In this document: in pieces, positions 43,282-52,666 of the stretch | Layout: every line of letters starts with the position of its first letter | How positions within the stretch are numbered: the stretch's first letter is position 1 | Assembly (NCBI GenBank): GCA_002389675.1 | Contig: DGQF01000055.1 | Span: 134,257 to 198,256 of the forward strand | Direction of reading: 5' to 3' | Source of the DNA: Gammaproteobacteria bacterium UBA4421 | Lineage (GTDB): Bacteria > Pseudomonadota > Gammaproteobacteria > Pseudomonadales > Azotimanducaceae | Length of the DNA stretch: 64,000 nucleotides | Notes under the pieces: model-generated | Told to the model about the DNA's origin: nothing | Database searches by the model: none | What the model saw: the letters and a program-made list of their open reading frames with translations, nothing else | Position numbers and translations under genes: made by a program

Positions 43282-43962
43282 GTGACTGCACAAAAAACAA
43301 CTATCCGCTCGGTTTCTGATGAGTTGCCGTGCAAAAAAAAATATGAGTCTCCGCGACAGCTGGCGCGGCAGGCGACTATTCTTGCCGCCACCCGAGAAAT
43401 GTTAGCAGAGGTCGGTTACTCCGCCACAACCATGCGAGATTTGGCGCTCAAAGCCAACGTAGCGCCGGGAACACTTTATAACCTGTATAGAAGCAAGGAT
43501 GCTTTGGTCATTGCCGCAGTTGAAGATCTGCTTGATGACTTGGGTGAGCGTGCTAACCAATCCTCTATTGAAGGTATCGAGCGAATTCTGGCGCTGTGTG
43601 AACAAATGGCTGCATCGATTAACCATTGGCCGCAGTATGCTGAAGCAATGGCGCGGGCCCTTTTTGGCGCTGAGCGTGGTGATGCACTTGCTCGTTTGTT
43701 ATACGAACGCAGCGCACCGCTATTGGAACAGCAAATTCAGGTGGCGATACAATCGGGCCAGTTACGTCCTGACATTCACGCATCGATTTATGTGCGCCAG
43801 ATGCAAGCACAGAAATGGGGAATAATATTGGCCTGGGTTATGGGGCCCATTGATCTGGCCGAATTTCGTTCCGAATTAATGCGCTCACAAATCATGATCC
43901 TGCAGTCAATTGCAACTCGCAAGGGTGAGCACATACTCAAGACTTTCCAGCAAATGCTTTAG
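43282..43962 (+). CDS. TetR-family transcriptional regulator
   Basis: The 226-residue protein has an N-terminal TetR helix-turn-helix (ATREMLAEVGYSATTMRDLA then NVAPGTLYNLYRSKDAL) and an all-helical ligand domain. It follows the two acyl-CoA dehydrogenase genes and most likely controls the surrounding acyl-CoA catabolic genes in response to an acyl-CoA; this is inference from context. The start is GTG 43282. Confidence 0.88.
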   Translation: MTAQKTTIRSVSDELPCKKKYESPRQLARQATILAATREMLAEVGYSATTMRDLALKANVAPGTLYNLYRSKDALVIAAVEDLLDDLGERANQSSIEGIERILALCEQMAASINHWPQYAEAMARALFGAERGDALARLLYERSAPLLEQQIQVAIQSGQLRPDIHASIYVRQMQAQKWGIILAWVMGPIDLAEFRSELMRSQIMILQSIATRKGEHILKTFQQML

Positions 43963-43975
43963 CGATAGATGCGGC

Positions 43976-44839
43976 CTACTCCGGCTTGGTTTTTTTCCAT
44001 TTCTTTAAAACCTCTTGGATCAACGCAGGTCCCTCCGGATTTACCGGAATGCCGTCGTGCACTGCGCGTGCGTGTGCGTGGCCTAACTGCTGCAGCGACA
44101 TCGCGGCCTGAATAGAGGTCCAAAATCCTTGTGCATCTTGCGTCTGGTTGACGGATTGTTTGGCGAGTTTGAGCCCCATCATCGGTCTTTTGGCAATTGT
44201 CTTGGCCATGTCCATAGTGAAGTCGGTCAGGTTATCTAGGCTGACAACATGATTAACCATGCCGAGTGATTTTGCTTCCTCTGCTGTGATGACTTCTCCG
44301 GTGAATAACATTTCTTTCGCTTTTCTGACGCCGACTTCCCAGGGATGGGCGAAGTACTCGACGGCATTTACGCCAAAAGCAACCACTGGATCTGTGAATT
44401 TTGCGTCTTCACTGGCAATAATAATGTCACAGGGCCAAGCCAGCATGAGTCCGCCGGCAATTACCCAACCTTGTACCTCGGCGATGGTGGGTTTGGGAAT
44501 GTTTCGCCAGCGCCAGCAGAAACCGAGGAAAAATTCCTGTTCGACACCCCAATGGCCCTCTTGCCCCGGAGCCTTAAAGTCTGACCACGAGCCGCTAGGC
44601 TTGTAGGTGGCCATGTCGAGGTTGCCCACGCCAGCATGTCCACTTGAAAAATCAGGCCCCTCAGCGGCGAGCACAATCACTTTTACTGAGTTATCGTGCG
44701 CGGCCAGATCGAAGGCCTCGTTCAGTTCGGCCAATAATTCCATAGTTTGTGCGTTGCGCTTTTCAGGGCGAGCCAGCGTGATGCGTGCAATGCCGGGCTC
44801 GGGCAACGCATATTTGATGGTGGCAAATTCTTTGGTCAT
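43976..44839 (-). CDS. Enoyl-CoA hydratase/isomerase family protein
   Basis: The 287-residue crotonase has LARPEKRNAQTMELLAEL, the oxyanion strand PDFSSGHAG, a long insert, then VQGWVIAGGLMLAWPCDIIIA. It has DPVVAFG in the region of the catalytic Glu rather than P-E or G-x-x-P, so the exact reaction is unclear. GAGAGG precedes the ATG at 44839. It diverges from the SDR at 44939. Confidence 0.85.
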   Translation of the reverse strand: MTKEFATIKYALPEPGIARITLARPEKRNAQTMELLAELNEAFDLAAHDNSVKVIVLAAEGPDFSSGHAGVGNLDMATYKPSGSWSDFKAPGQEGHWGVEQEFFLGFCWRWRNIPKPTIAEVQGWVIAGGLMLAWPCDIIIASEDAKFTDPVVAFGVNAVEYFAHPWEVGVRKAKEMLFTGEVITAEEAKSLGMVNHVVSLDNLTDFTMDMAKTIAKRPMMGLKLAKQSVNQTQDAQGFWTSIQAAMSLQQLGHAHARAVHDGIPVNPEGPALIQEVLKKWKKTKPE

Positions 44840-44938
44840 TTAGGGCCTCTCAAATAGTACAATGGAACATGCGCTAAGTTTGCCTGAGTTGGCGGCAGTC
44901 TTGCGAATAACAACTATACAAGATATCGGAGTTTAGAA

Positions 44939-45709
44939 ATGGATATTGCAAATAAAGTGGCGGTGATCACTGGCGGGGCATCGGGTTTAGGTGAGGCCAC
45001 CGTAGAACGGTTTTGTGGTCTGGGTGCAAAGGTAGCTATTTTTGATCTCAATGATGAGGCGGGTAGCGCGCTGGCCAATCGGCTAGGTGAAGATGTGGCC
45101 TACTTTAATGTCAATGTTGCAGATGAAGATTCGGTTGCCGCCGCATTGGAGGGCGTGAAAGCGCGCTTTGGTGATATACACATTTGCTGCAATTATGCCG
45201 GGGTCGGCACCCCGGGGCGCACGCTGGGTCGGGACGGCGCGTTGCCGTTGGCTCATTTTAAGCGGGTAGTAGACATTAACCTGGTTGGCACGTTCAACGT
45301 TTTGCGATTGGTCGCCGAGCAAATGGCAACCCACGACCCGGTCACGGCGGACGGTTGCCGTGGTGTGATCATCAATACCGCCTCTGTCGCTGCCTATGAG
45401 GGCCAAATTGGTCAAGCGGCGTACAGTGCTTCAAAGGGGGGCGTGGTTGGCATGACGCTGCCGATTGCGCGCGATTTATCCAGCCTGGGTATTCGAGTGA
45501 ATACAATCGCGCCGGGTCTCATCAGTACGCCGATGTTAAAGGGATTGCCGGAAGCGGCGCAGGCTTCTTTGGCCACTACGGTGTTGTTCCCAAAGCGCTT
45601 GGGAGAGGCCTCAGAAATTGCGCAAGTTGCGCAGTCGATTGTTGAAAACGACTATATCAATGGTGAGGTTATTCGTATGGATGGTGGTATCCGCATGCAG
45701 CCTAAATAA
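44939..45709 (+). CDS. SDR family oxidoreductase (3-hydroxyacyl-CoA dehydrogenase-like)
   Basis: The 256-residue SDR has TGGASGLGEAT, CCNYAGVGTPGR in place of N-N-A-G, the catalytic Ser in NTASVAAYEGQIG, Y-S-A-S-K-G, and a C-terminal RMDGGIRM. The A-Y-E-G-Q-I-G-Q-A-A-Y block is typical of HSD10-type 3-hydroxy-2-methylbutyryl/3-hydroxyacyl-CoA dehydrogenases, so a beta-oxidation role is likely. Its stop codon abuts the stop codon of the convergent P450 gene with no spacer. Confidence 0.88.
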   Translation: MDIANKVAVITGGASGLGEATVERFCGLGAKVAIFDLNDEAGSALANRLGEDVAYFNVNVADEDSVAAALEGVKARFGDIHICCNYAGVGTPGRTLGRDGALPLAHFKRVVDINLVGTFNVLRLVAEQMATHDPVTADGCRGVIINTASVAAYEGQIGQAAYSASKGGVVGMTLPIARDLSSLGIRVNTIAPGLISTPMLKGLPEAAQASLATTVLFPKRLGEASEIAQVAQSIVENDYINGEVIRMDGGIRMQPK

Positions 45710-46966
45710 TCACTTTGGTCGATAGCGGATCGGCAAAGACTTCAGTCCGCCGACAAAGGTGGACTGAATATACTGTGGCTCTCCCGCCAGTTCGATATCG
45801 GTCACTCGGGTGAGTAGTTCTCGATATAATGCGCTCATTTCCATGCGCGCCAGATGTTGGCCCAAACAGACGTGTCCGCCAAAACCAAACGCAAGGTGTT
45901 TGGTAGCCTGACGGTCGACCCGAAAGTCAAACGGGGCCTCGAAGATGTCTTGATCGCGGTTCCCGGAGGCGTACCACAAAATGACCGACTCACCGCTAGA
46001 AATTGTTTTGTTGCGCAACGGAAAATCTTGCGTTGCGGTGCGCATAAAGTGCCTCACTGGACTGACCCATCGAATCATCTCGTCGATGGCTGTTGGCATA
46101 AGGCTGTCCAGGTTGTTAACTAACTTATGCATTTGCGCTGGGTTGTTCATCAATGCGAGCAACCCGCCTGCGGTAGATGCGCTGGTTGTATCATGGCCGG
46201 CGGTCGCAATGATCGTGTAATACCCGTTAATTTCTAGCCTCGGTAGAGGGTCGTCGCCGAATTTTGCATTGGCGATCAAGCTGGCGACGTCATCCGTTGG
46301 CTGTCGGCGGCGAGCCGCGGTCAGTCGATCAAAGTAGTCATCGAAGTCCGCGACGACTTGCAAGAAGTCTTCTTGTGCAAAGGAGCGCTGGTTATCGGGG
46401 TCGGTGCTGCCAAACAACTCTTGAGTGAGTTTCAGCATCAATGCCTCGTCTTCGGCGGGGACCCCTAAAATTTCCATGATGACTCGAAGCGGATACCAAA
46501 TAGCAACGTCTTTGACAAAATCACAGGTATTTCCCAATGCCAGAAGACGGTCGACGGATTGTTTGGCAAGTTCGTCGACGCGGGCCTGTAAAAGACGTAA
46601 TTGTTGACCCATAAACCAGCCTTGGGTGAGGCGGCGATAGGCCATGTGGTCCGGGTCGTCCATCTGCACCAACGAGCGGATCAGATGCTTACGGCCGGTG
46701 ACAGCCTCCACCATTTCCTGCAGGCCTTTGGGTCCCAGTGTCGGCCTTGGATCATTGATGAACAGTTTTTTGTTTCCGGCTATTGCCTTGATGTCGCTGT
46801 ATTTGGTGATTGACCAGAACGGATCAAAGCCATCCGGTGTGAGCCAGCGCACCGGATCATTTTCTCTGAGCCACTCAAATTGCCGGTGTAACCCGAGTTC
46901 GTCTGCCCAGGTTGTGGGGTTTACCAAGGCATTATCTAAATCAGGTGAATGGGTTATTAGAGGCAT
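45710..46966 (-). CDS. Cytochrome P450
   Basis: The 418-residue protein is a bacterial P450: the I-helix ATAGHDTTSAST, the E-x-x-R-like region and the heme loop FGFGGHVCLGQHLARMEM with Cys 367. Bacterial P450s need a ferredoxin and reductase, not seen nearby. Placement within an acyl-CoA and SDR cluster suggests a hydroxylation that starts breakdown of a terpenoid, alkane or sterol side chain; the substrate is not known. It ends directly against the SDR gene. Confidence 0.93.
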   Translation of the reverse strand: MPLITHSPDLDNALVNPTTWADELGLHRQFEWLRENDPVRWLTPDGFDPFWSITKYSDIKAIAGNKKLFINDPRPTLGPKGLQEMVEAVTGRKHLIRSLVQMDDPDHMAYRRLTQGWFMGQQLRLLQARVDELAKQSVDRLLALGNTCDFVKDVAIWYPLRVIMEILGVPAEDEALMLKLTQELFGSTDPDNQRSFAQEDFLQVVADFDDYFDRLTAARRRQPTDDVASLIANAKFGDDPLPRLEINGYYTIIATAGHDTTSASTAGGLLALMNNPAQMHKLVNNLDSLMPTAIDEMIRWVSPVRHFMRTATQDFPLRNKTISSGESVILWYASGNRDQDIFEAPFDFRVDRQATKHLAFGFGGHVCLGQHLARMEMSALYRELLTRVTDIELAGEPQYIQSTFVGGLKSLPIRYRPK

Positions 46967-46976
46967 AACTAGAGTC

Positions 46977-47022
46977 CTTAGTACATACGAAGAGTCAACC
47001 AGAGCTACCCTATCGTACTAAG
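46977..47022. promoter_or_regulatory. Spaced inverted repeat between divergent P450 and SDR genes
   Basis: CTTAGTAC (46977-46984) and GTACTAAG (47015-47022) are exact reverse complements 30 nt apart, a whole number of helical turns within error. They lie in the 159-nt divergent promoter region and could be operator half-sites. No factor can be named. Confidence 0.45.
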
Positions 47023-47125
47023 TAACTCGGTCAAGTTCGACGTCCTGTCGCCCGTTCAGACGCGCTATACTGGTACGCGGGTGTAATTCCCAATGAATGT
47101 CTAGCAAGAAACAGGAGAATTCAGC

Positions 47126-47914
47126 ATGGCGCAACAAGATGCCGGGGCATCAAGCCCCTATCGTTTAGATGAAAAAGTGGCAGTGGTCACTGGTGCGGGT
47201 AAAGGCATTGGACGCGGTATTGCCGTGTGCCTAGCCAAAGCGGGTGCGGATGTCGTGATCAGTTCGCGCACGGTGGGTGATTTACAGCGTGTTGCTCAAG
47301 ATATTCGCGACTTAGGCAGAAAGGCCTACGTTGTGGGAGCAGACGTTACTCAAGAAGAAGGTTTGGAGATGATTGCGGCGGCAGCTGAGCAAGCAGGTGG
47401 GCCGCATATTTGGGTGAACAATGCCGGCGGATTGCCTGATGCGACGCCACGTTATCTCACGCGTACGCCGGCGGAGAAATGGGATGCGCAAATGGATCTG
47501 AACCTGCGGGCGGTATTTATGGCCTGTCAGGTAGCGGCGCAGAGCATGCAGGCCTCAGCAACAGTAGACCAAGGGTGTATCATCAATATTTCGTCCCGGG
47601 CCGCGGCCGGTGGATCAATTAAAAATGGCCCGTACGGCGCTTCTAAAGCGGCTGTGAATAGTCTGACGCAAACTTTTGCGCTGGAACTTGCGCCAAAGAT
47701 TCGTGTGAACGCTGTTGCGCCTGGCCCTATTCCAACTGAAAATTTTAACGCCTCAACTAACTTCCCCGACGATCAGCCTATTGAAAAAACCCTGCGCGTA
47801 CCGTTGGCGCGAATGGGTACCCCGGAAGATATTGGCCACGCAGTTGTCTTTATGGCCTCAGAGGCTTCAGCTTGGGTCACCGGCCAATGTTTGTATGTGA
47901 CCGGTGGGCTCTAG
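47126..47914 (+). CDS. SDR family oxidoreductase
   Basis: The 262-residue SDR has TGAGKGIGRGIA, HIWVNNAGG, the catalytic Ser in INISSRAAAGG, Y-G-A-S-K, and YVTGGL at the end. AGGAGA precedes ATG 47126. It diverges from the P450 gene; oxidation of the alcohol that the P450 makes is a plausible role. Confidence 0.85.
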   Translation: MAQQDAGASSPYRLDEKVAVVTGAGKGIGRGIAVCLAKAGADVVISSRTVGDLQRVAQDIRDLGRKAYVVGADVTQEEGLEMIAAAAEQAGGPHIWVNNAGGLPDATPRYLTRTPAEKWDAQMDLNLRAVFMACQVAAQSMQASATVDQGCIINISSRAAAGGSIKNGPYGASKAAVNSLTQTFALELAPKIRVNAVAPGPIPTENFNASTNFPDDQPIEKTLRVPLARMGTPEDIGHAVVFMASEASAWVTGQCLYVTGGL

Positions 47915-47943
47915 CTGCAAGGGCATCAGCGTAAGACGGATGC

Positions 47944-48738
47944 CTAGAGCGTGAGCCAGCCACCATCAACTGGCAAGTAAATGCCGGTGATAAAGCTGCT
48001 CATGTCGGAGGCTAGAAACACAGCCGCTTTGCCTTGCTCCATGGGATCCCCCCAGTGCCCTTTGGGCAGCCTGGCGATTCGATTGGCGACAGAATCGGCC
48101 AGCGGCGCGCCGGTTGGAGGTGGCGGATTTCCGCTGGTCTTAGGTGGTGGCCCGTCATTGACCCAAGTCGGCCCAGGCGCGAGCGCATTTACATTGATAC
48201 CTACCGGCGCCAGCTCCAGCGCCAAGGCCTTGGTGATTTGTGTGACAGCTGCTTTTGAGCCGTCATAGGTAACCCCCACGCCCGGCGTGACCGATTGTGT
48301 AGATGAGATGTTGATGATACGCCCCCCCTGCCCTTGTTCGGTCATGATTTCGGCTGCGGCTCGGCAACAATAAAACAGTCCGTCGACATTAATCGACCAA
48401 AGGGTGCGCCACATTTTGTCGGTTATAGTGGCCACGGGGCCGCCAAATTTTTGGTAGACGCCGGCGTTGTTGACTAAAATATCCAAACGTCCCAACGTGC
48501 TCACGGTATCCAGTAGGGCTTGTTTTGCCGCAGCGGCGTCCGTAACGTCAAGGGCCATACCATGACCGCCAATAGCATTTGCAGTCTCCTTTGCGCCTTT
48601 TAAGTTAACATCGCTCACCATAACTTGAGCACCGGCCATGGCGAGTGCTTTTGCAATGCCTGCCCCGATACCTTTTGCCCCTCCGGTCACATGGGCTACT
48701 TTTCCGCTTAAATCGATCCAGTCTGCTGGTGTTGGCAT
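47944..48738 (-). CDS. SDR family oxidoreductase
   Basis: This SDR of about 264 residues has VTGGAKGIGAGIA, DILVNNAGVYQ, the catalytic Ser in NISSTQSVTPGVG, Y-D-G-S-K (in place of Y-x-A-S-K) and PVDGGWLTL. Start ATG 48736-48738 is preferred because the upstream frame to 48834 does not look like protein and AGG is close by. It is convergent with the SDR at 47126. Confidence 0.85.
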   Translation of the reverse strand: MPTPADWIDLSGKVAHVTGGAKGIGAGIAKALAMAGAQVMVSDVNLKGAKETANAIGGHGMALDVTDAAAAKQALLDTVSTLGRLDILVNNAGVYQKFGGPVATITDKMWRTLWSINVDGLFYCCRAAAEIMTEQGQGGRIINISSTQSVTPGVGVTYDGSKAAVTQITKALALELAPVGINVNALAPGPTWVNDGPPPKTSGNPPPPTGAPLADSVANRIARLPKGHWGDPMEQGKAAVFLASDMSSFITGIYLPVDGGWLTL

Positions 48739-48892
48739 ATCGACCTGCCTTTTTTTTTGGGTGGAACTTGATGATAAAGCAAGCGTCAGCCGCAACCCAG
48801 CGGTCACGCTGAGTGATAAACCAAACTTCAACAAGGTTGAATTTTTAGCTTATCTTGCCTACTGTCAGGGTTTGCATTGGCCGGGATTAAAC

Positions 48893-49645
48893 ATGTCAGA
48901 ACATCGTACGACTAATTTCTATTTGGTAGCTGCTGGTGATTATCACGATATTGATTTCGCACGCCTTGAATTGCTCAAATTGATTGCTGAAAACGATACC
49001 TATCGTGTGCAGGTTGCGTCTAATTACCATGATGTAGAGGCGATCGCGGCTGCAGACATCTTGATCACGTATACCTGTAACTTAGTCCCTTCGGAGGCCG
49101 AGCAGATGGCGCTGCGAGATTTTGTCGCCAGTGGTAAACGATGGTTTGCGTTACACGGTACAAATGCGATTCTAGAATTTCTTGAAGATGGTCGAGTGGA
49201 TTGCCCTGAAACGGCGCCTATAATGATGGAAACGCTGGGTTCACAGTTTCTGTCACATCCACCGATTCAACCTTTCACCGTGCACATCTCAGATCCTGAC
49301 CACGAGCTGGTTAAGGGGATTGAGCCCTTTGAAACCGATGATGAGATATACCTTTGCCGTATTCATGGTGATATCCACCACCTGTTGCACTCGCGTTTCA
49401 CCGGCGAGGGGGCCGGATTTGTACACTCCTCATGGCCGGACGATGTGCCGCATCCGGTTTACTACATTAATCAAGTGGGGCAGGGCGAAGTGCTTTACCT
49501 GAACTTAGGTCATTGCCGCGGTCACTACGACATGCAGCCGCTCGTTGATTTTTATCCCACGGTCGAGCGTTGTGCGTGGGATAAGCCAGCCTTTTATGAG
49601 TTATTGCGCCGGGGATTGAAATATTGCGCTGATCGCGTCGCCTAA
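48893..49645 (+). CDS. ThuA-like glutamine amidotransferase-fold protein
   Basis: This protein of about 250 residues has a ThuA-like pattern: LVAAGDYHDIDFARLELLKL, ADILITYTC, FVASGKRWFALHGTN, a variable middle, then WPDDVPHPVYYINQVGQGEV and LNLGHCRGHYD. ThuA proteins are linked to sugar or polyol use and have an unclear activity. ATG 48893 is chosen over the far-upstream open frame because it lies after the SDR start and has a GGGAT ribosome site. Confidence 0.75.
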   Translation: MSEHRTTNFYLVAAGDYHDIDFARLELLKLIAENDTYRVQVASNYHDVEAIAAADILITYTCNLVPSEAEQMALRDFVASGKRWFALHGTNAILEFLEDGRVDCPETAPIMMETLGSQFLSHPPIQPFTVHISDPDHELVKGIEPFETDDEIYLCRIHGDIHHLLHSRFTGEGAGFVHSSWPDDVPHPVYYINQVGQGEVLYLNLGHCRGHYDMQPLVDFYPTVERCAWDKPAFYELLRRGLKYCADRVA

Positions 49646-49711
49646 AGGGGCGTTGGCCTGTGGTTGTTTTGATGGCTCCCCAGGCCGGTTAATGACCCGG
49701 GCTGGCGAAGA

Positions 49712-50158
49712 CTACCGGCCCACTGCAATCAGGTTTGGGTCCCTTGGTGCGGGATCCGAGGTATCTTGATTGCGTACCGTGTTGGCGATGTGCTCCATTG
49801 GCAGTTTTAACATTTCTTTAAGCTCCTGTGATGCATTTACCTTGATCAATGCCTCGTCCATGCAGAGCAGCCACTGCTCGGTTTGACGTGGTCCGATGTG
49901 GAAAGCTGCGTGTGGGTCCGTCAGGCAGACGGTCCCAGTTACCGCGAGATAAACCGGTGGGCCGCCCATCCAGCCGACTAAAAAGCTGACCAACTTTGAT
50001 TTGACGGGTTCGAGGTTTTCGGCGTGCATTGCCCTGATTTCTTTGGCAGCTGGGTGCGTGTCCATTACCTCGTAAAATGCCTTAACAAGGGCTTTGATGC
50101 CTTGATCACCTAAAATCTCGTACGGGGTCTGTGGAGGCAGTGATTCTTGTTCGCTCAT
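49712..50158 (-). CDS. Truncated haemoglobin, group II
   Basis: The 148-residue globin has YEILGDQGIKALVKAFYEVM, a short F-loop region with HAAFHIG (proximal His), QTEQWLLCMDEAL and W-G in the usual places for group II truncated haemoglobins. Those bind O2 or NO and are linked to oxygen chemistry and nitrosative stress. It diverges from the SDR at 50392, both beside P450 and fatty-acid genes. Supply or detoxification of oxygen species is possible but inferred. Confidence 0.88.
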   Translation of the reverse strand: MSEQESLPPQTPYEILGDQGIKALVKAFYEVMDTHPAAKEIRAMHAENLEPVKSKLVSFLVGWMGGPPVYLAVTGTVCLTDPHAAFHIGPRQTEQWLLCMDEALIKVNASQELKEMLKLPMEHIANTVRNQDTSDPAPRDPNLIAVGR

Positions 50159-50391
50159 AGAAGTTTGTTTCTGATGGAGATACCACAGTTTAGCCGGGTG
50201 CGCCCTGAGTTCTCAATGTTTAGGTGGACTGTTTGACAGACATTTTTTGGGGGCTTAAACGTCGCAGAACAGGTTTTTTGTCTGCTTGCCTGTGTTAGTT
50301 TAGCCTTTCGAGGCTGCATTTGCGCGGGATGTAGGGCGGCCGGTTGAGTTGCATTAAGGTCGTCATCACAAAGATTAAGAAGGGGAGAAAA

Positions 50392-51288
50392 ATGGGCGAG
50401 TTTAAAGACAAAGTAGTCATTATTACTGGTGCGGGCGGGGGCTTGGGTAAAGCTCATGCATTGGAATTTGCAGCTCGCGGGGCAAAAGTCGTGGTGAACG
50501 ATTTGGGCGGTAGCGGCGATGGCAAAGGTGCAAGTGATATGGCCGATGCGGTTGTTGATGAAATCTGCGCAGCTGGTGGTATCGCGATTGCCAATAAAGC
50601 CTCTGTATCTAGCCCAGAGGGGGCAAAATCGATTGTTGACGACGCCGTTGCGGCTTTTGGTACAGTTGATATTTTAGTGAACAACGCGGGCATTCTGCGT
50701 GACAAAACGTTTAAGAAATTGTCACTTGAGGATTGGGACAAGGTCATGGACGTTCATCTCAACGGTTCAGCCTATGTCACGCACTACGCCTGGCCGATTA
50801 TGTACAACAAAAATTATGGACGCATTGTATTCACCAGTTCCTCTTCGGGTATCTTTGGTAACTTTGGCCAGTCTAATTATGGCGCCGCGAAAATGGGTAT
50901 GTTGGGACTGATGAATGTGCTCGAAAAGGAAGGGCGCGCCAAAAATGTCCGCGTCAATTGTTTAGCCCCGGCAGCCGCGACTCGATTAATCAATATGATT
51001 CCGGGTCGCGATGAAGATTTAGATAATCCCGATCCTATTCGCCATCCCAAGCTGGTAACCCCGGCAGTGTTGCTGATGTGTGCTGAAGATGCGCCAACCG
51101 GCAAATGTATTATGGCTGGAAATGGCCGTTTTTCGACCGTGGCCGTTTTTAACAATGAAGATTTGACCTTTGGCGTTGATGTGACTTACGAAGACCTGGT
51201 GGCGCGAAAAGATGAGTTGTTAGATATGCGTGAAGCCCGCGAAGGTTGGTCTTGGATGAACAAGCGGTTGGCTAAGCGCGGTGATTAG
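50392..51288 (+). CDS. SDR family oxidoreductase (HSD17B4-like 3-hydroxyacyl-CoA dehydrogenase)
   Basis: The protein of about 298 residues has TGAGGGLGKAHALEFAARGAK with VNDLGGSGDG (the long NAD loop of peroxisomal multifunctional enzyme-like SDRs), DILVNNAGILRDKTF, catalytic Ser in TSSSSGIFGNFGQ, and Y-G-A-A-K. It resembles the dehydrogenase part of HSD17B4, which acts on 3-hydroxyacyl-CoAs including steroid side chains. AAGGGGAG precedes ATG 50392. It overlaps the convergent methyltransferase gene by 4 nt. Confidence 0.9.
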   Translation: MGEFKDKVVIITGAGGGLGKAHALEFAARGAKVVVNDLGGSGDGKGASDMADAVVDEICAAGGIAIANKASVSSPEGAKSIVDDAVAAFGTVDILVNNAGILRDKTFKKLSLEDWDKVMDVHLNGSAYVTHYAWPIMYNKNYGRIVFTSSSSGIFGNFGQSNYGAAKMGMLGLMNVLEKEGRAKNVRVNCLAPAAATRLINMIPGRDEDLDNPDPIRHPKLVTPAVLLMCAEDAPTGKCIMAGNGRFSTVAVFNNEDLTFGVDVTYEDLVARKDELLDMREAREGWSWMNKRLAKRGD

Positions 51289-51995
51289 TTTCTGCGCAGC
51301 AGGTCGACGCGATGTGGCACCTCAAAGACGTAGCCCTGACTGCTGCGAAACCGTTCGAATTTGTTGCGGACCTTTTCGTGCAGTTCGGGTGTCAACCGAT
51401 GTGCCGCAAAGGTGGCGTTCATAACGTGATTTTCAAATTGAGAAAAGTTTGCAAAACATATTATTTGTTTGAAAAAAATTTCTTCTTCGAGTTGGAATAA
51501 TTTGTGCTCAACAGCATGCTGCAGCGAATTGAATGCGGCAATACGAACCTCAGACTCGTCATGAAATAAACGCATAACTTCGTTCAGTTCGCCGGCGAAA
51601 ACCGGTTCTGAGAAAAAAGCGAAGCCATCGATCTTTAACACGCGGTGAATTTCTGTGAGCGCCAGTCCCATGAGTTTTGTGGGCACATGGTGCAGTGAAT
51701 TGAACATCATGACCACGTCAAATGTTTGGTCCCAAGCCGCAATTTTCTCTGCGCCAAAGCGGGTAAATTCGATGGTGGGTAGGTCTTGGCAGGCTAGATT
51801 TTTTTGATGCTGTGTCTCATCGACTTCCGCGGCGATAATTTTCTTGACTGCGGTGCTCTTCAGCACCTGTCGCGTTTTTTTTGCGCGGCCGCAGCCCAGT
51901 TCAAGAATGATGCCATCGTCGAACGTCAACAAGCGGTTGAGCACGTCTACGTCATTTTGAACAGGTTGTTTGTCGGGGCCCTTGAGTCTCATCAT
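51285..51995 (-). CDS. Class I SAM-dependent methyltransferase
   Basis: The 236-residue protein has IILELGCGRAKKTRQVL (motif I), the acidic AAEVDETQH, FDVVMMFNSLHHVP and VLKIDGFAFFSEP in order, a Rossmann methyltransferase. I cannot assign the substrate. It overlaps the SDR at 50392 by 4 nt on the opposite strand and diverges from the DUF35 gene. Confidence 0.85.
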   Translation of the reverse strand: MMRLKGPDKQPVQNDVDVLNRLLTFDDGIILELGCGRAKKTRQVLKSTAVKKIIAAEVDETQHQKNLACQDLPTIEFTRFGAEKIAAWDQTFDVVMMFNSLHHVPTKLMGLALTEIHRVLKIDGFAFFSEPVFAGELNEVMRLFHDESEVRIAAFNSLQHAVEHKLFQLEEEIFFKQIICFANFSQFENHVMNATFAAHRLTPELHEKVRNKFERFRSSQGYVFEVPHRVDLLRRN

Positions 51996-52192
51996 GCGTC
52001 AGCGCTGGATTAGAGTTCGCAGTATACGAGGTGAAACTGCCAACGGGGGAACTTTGCCGCGCAGCCTTGACTGGCGTCACAAAATGTATGTCGAGTCGAT
52101 CAACGAGGGGCCTGATTTTAATCAAGGTAGTTTCCATCGCGCGGATGGGTTATAAAACACGTATAAATTTTGTCAGCTTATAAGAGGGGGGG

Positions 52193-52642
52193 ATGATGCC
52201 GGTCAGCGTCGCAAATCAAATACCTATTGCGGAGGGTCTGTTTACTTGGCCGTCAAATGATCCGCGTTTGATTGGTAGCAAGTGCAAGAAGTGTGGGGTA
52301 GTGACGTTTCCTGCGCAGAATAGTTGTGCGGCCTGTTCGGGGGTTGAGACAGAAAGTGTTGAACTGGCCCGTGGCGGTAAGCTGTGGACTTTTACCATCC
52401 AGTGCTTTTTGCCGAATCGCCCGCCTTACGACGGACCAGAAACGCCGGAGTCGTTTGTGCCTTTTGGGGTGGGGTATATCGAACTGCCTGACCAGACTCG
52501 TGTAGAGGCGCGCATCAAAACTAGGGATGTGAATGCGCTAAAGGTCGGGATGGATATGGAGCTGGTTATCGAGAAATATATAGAACGGGATGGGAAAGAT
52601 GTGATGTCTTTCTTTTTCCAGCCGGTGGATGAACTTAAATAA
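52193..52642 (+). CDS. DUF35 OB-fold acyl-CoA-associated protein (ChsH2-like)
   Basis: The 149-residue protein has a Zn ribbon (C-K-K-C and C-A-A-C, 14 residues apart) followed by an OB-fold domain (LWTFTIQCFLPNRPPY, VPFGVGYIELPDQTRVE). DUF35 proteins accompany SCPx/Ltp thiolases and are needed for retro-aldol cleavage in steroid side-chain breakdown. Two adjacent ATG codons (52193, 52196) follow GGGGGG. The thiolase gene begins 24 nt after its stop. Confidence 0.85.
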   Translation: MMPVSVANQIPIAEGLFTWPSNDPRLIGSKCKKCGVVTFPAQNSCAACSGVETESVELARGGKLWTFTIQCFLPNRPPYDGPETPESFVPFGVGYIELPDQTRVEARIKTRDVNALKVGMDMELVIEKYIERDGKDVMSFFFQPVDELK

Positions 52643-52666
52643 ATCAAATTTGATGAGGAGAGGCGC

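Noticed and set aside
50155..50457. A 100-codon minus-strand frame upstream of the truncated haemoglobin
   Set aside because: It overlaps the start and ribosome site of the SDR at 50392 and its translation is not protein-like.
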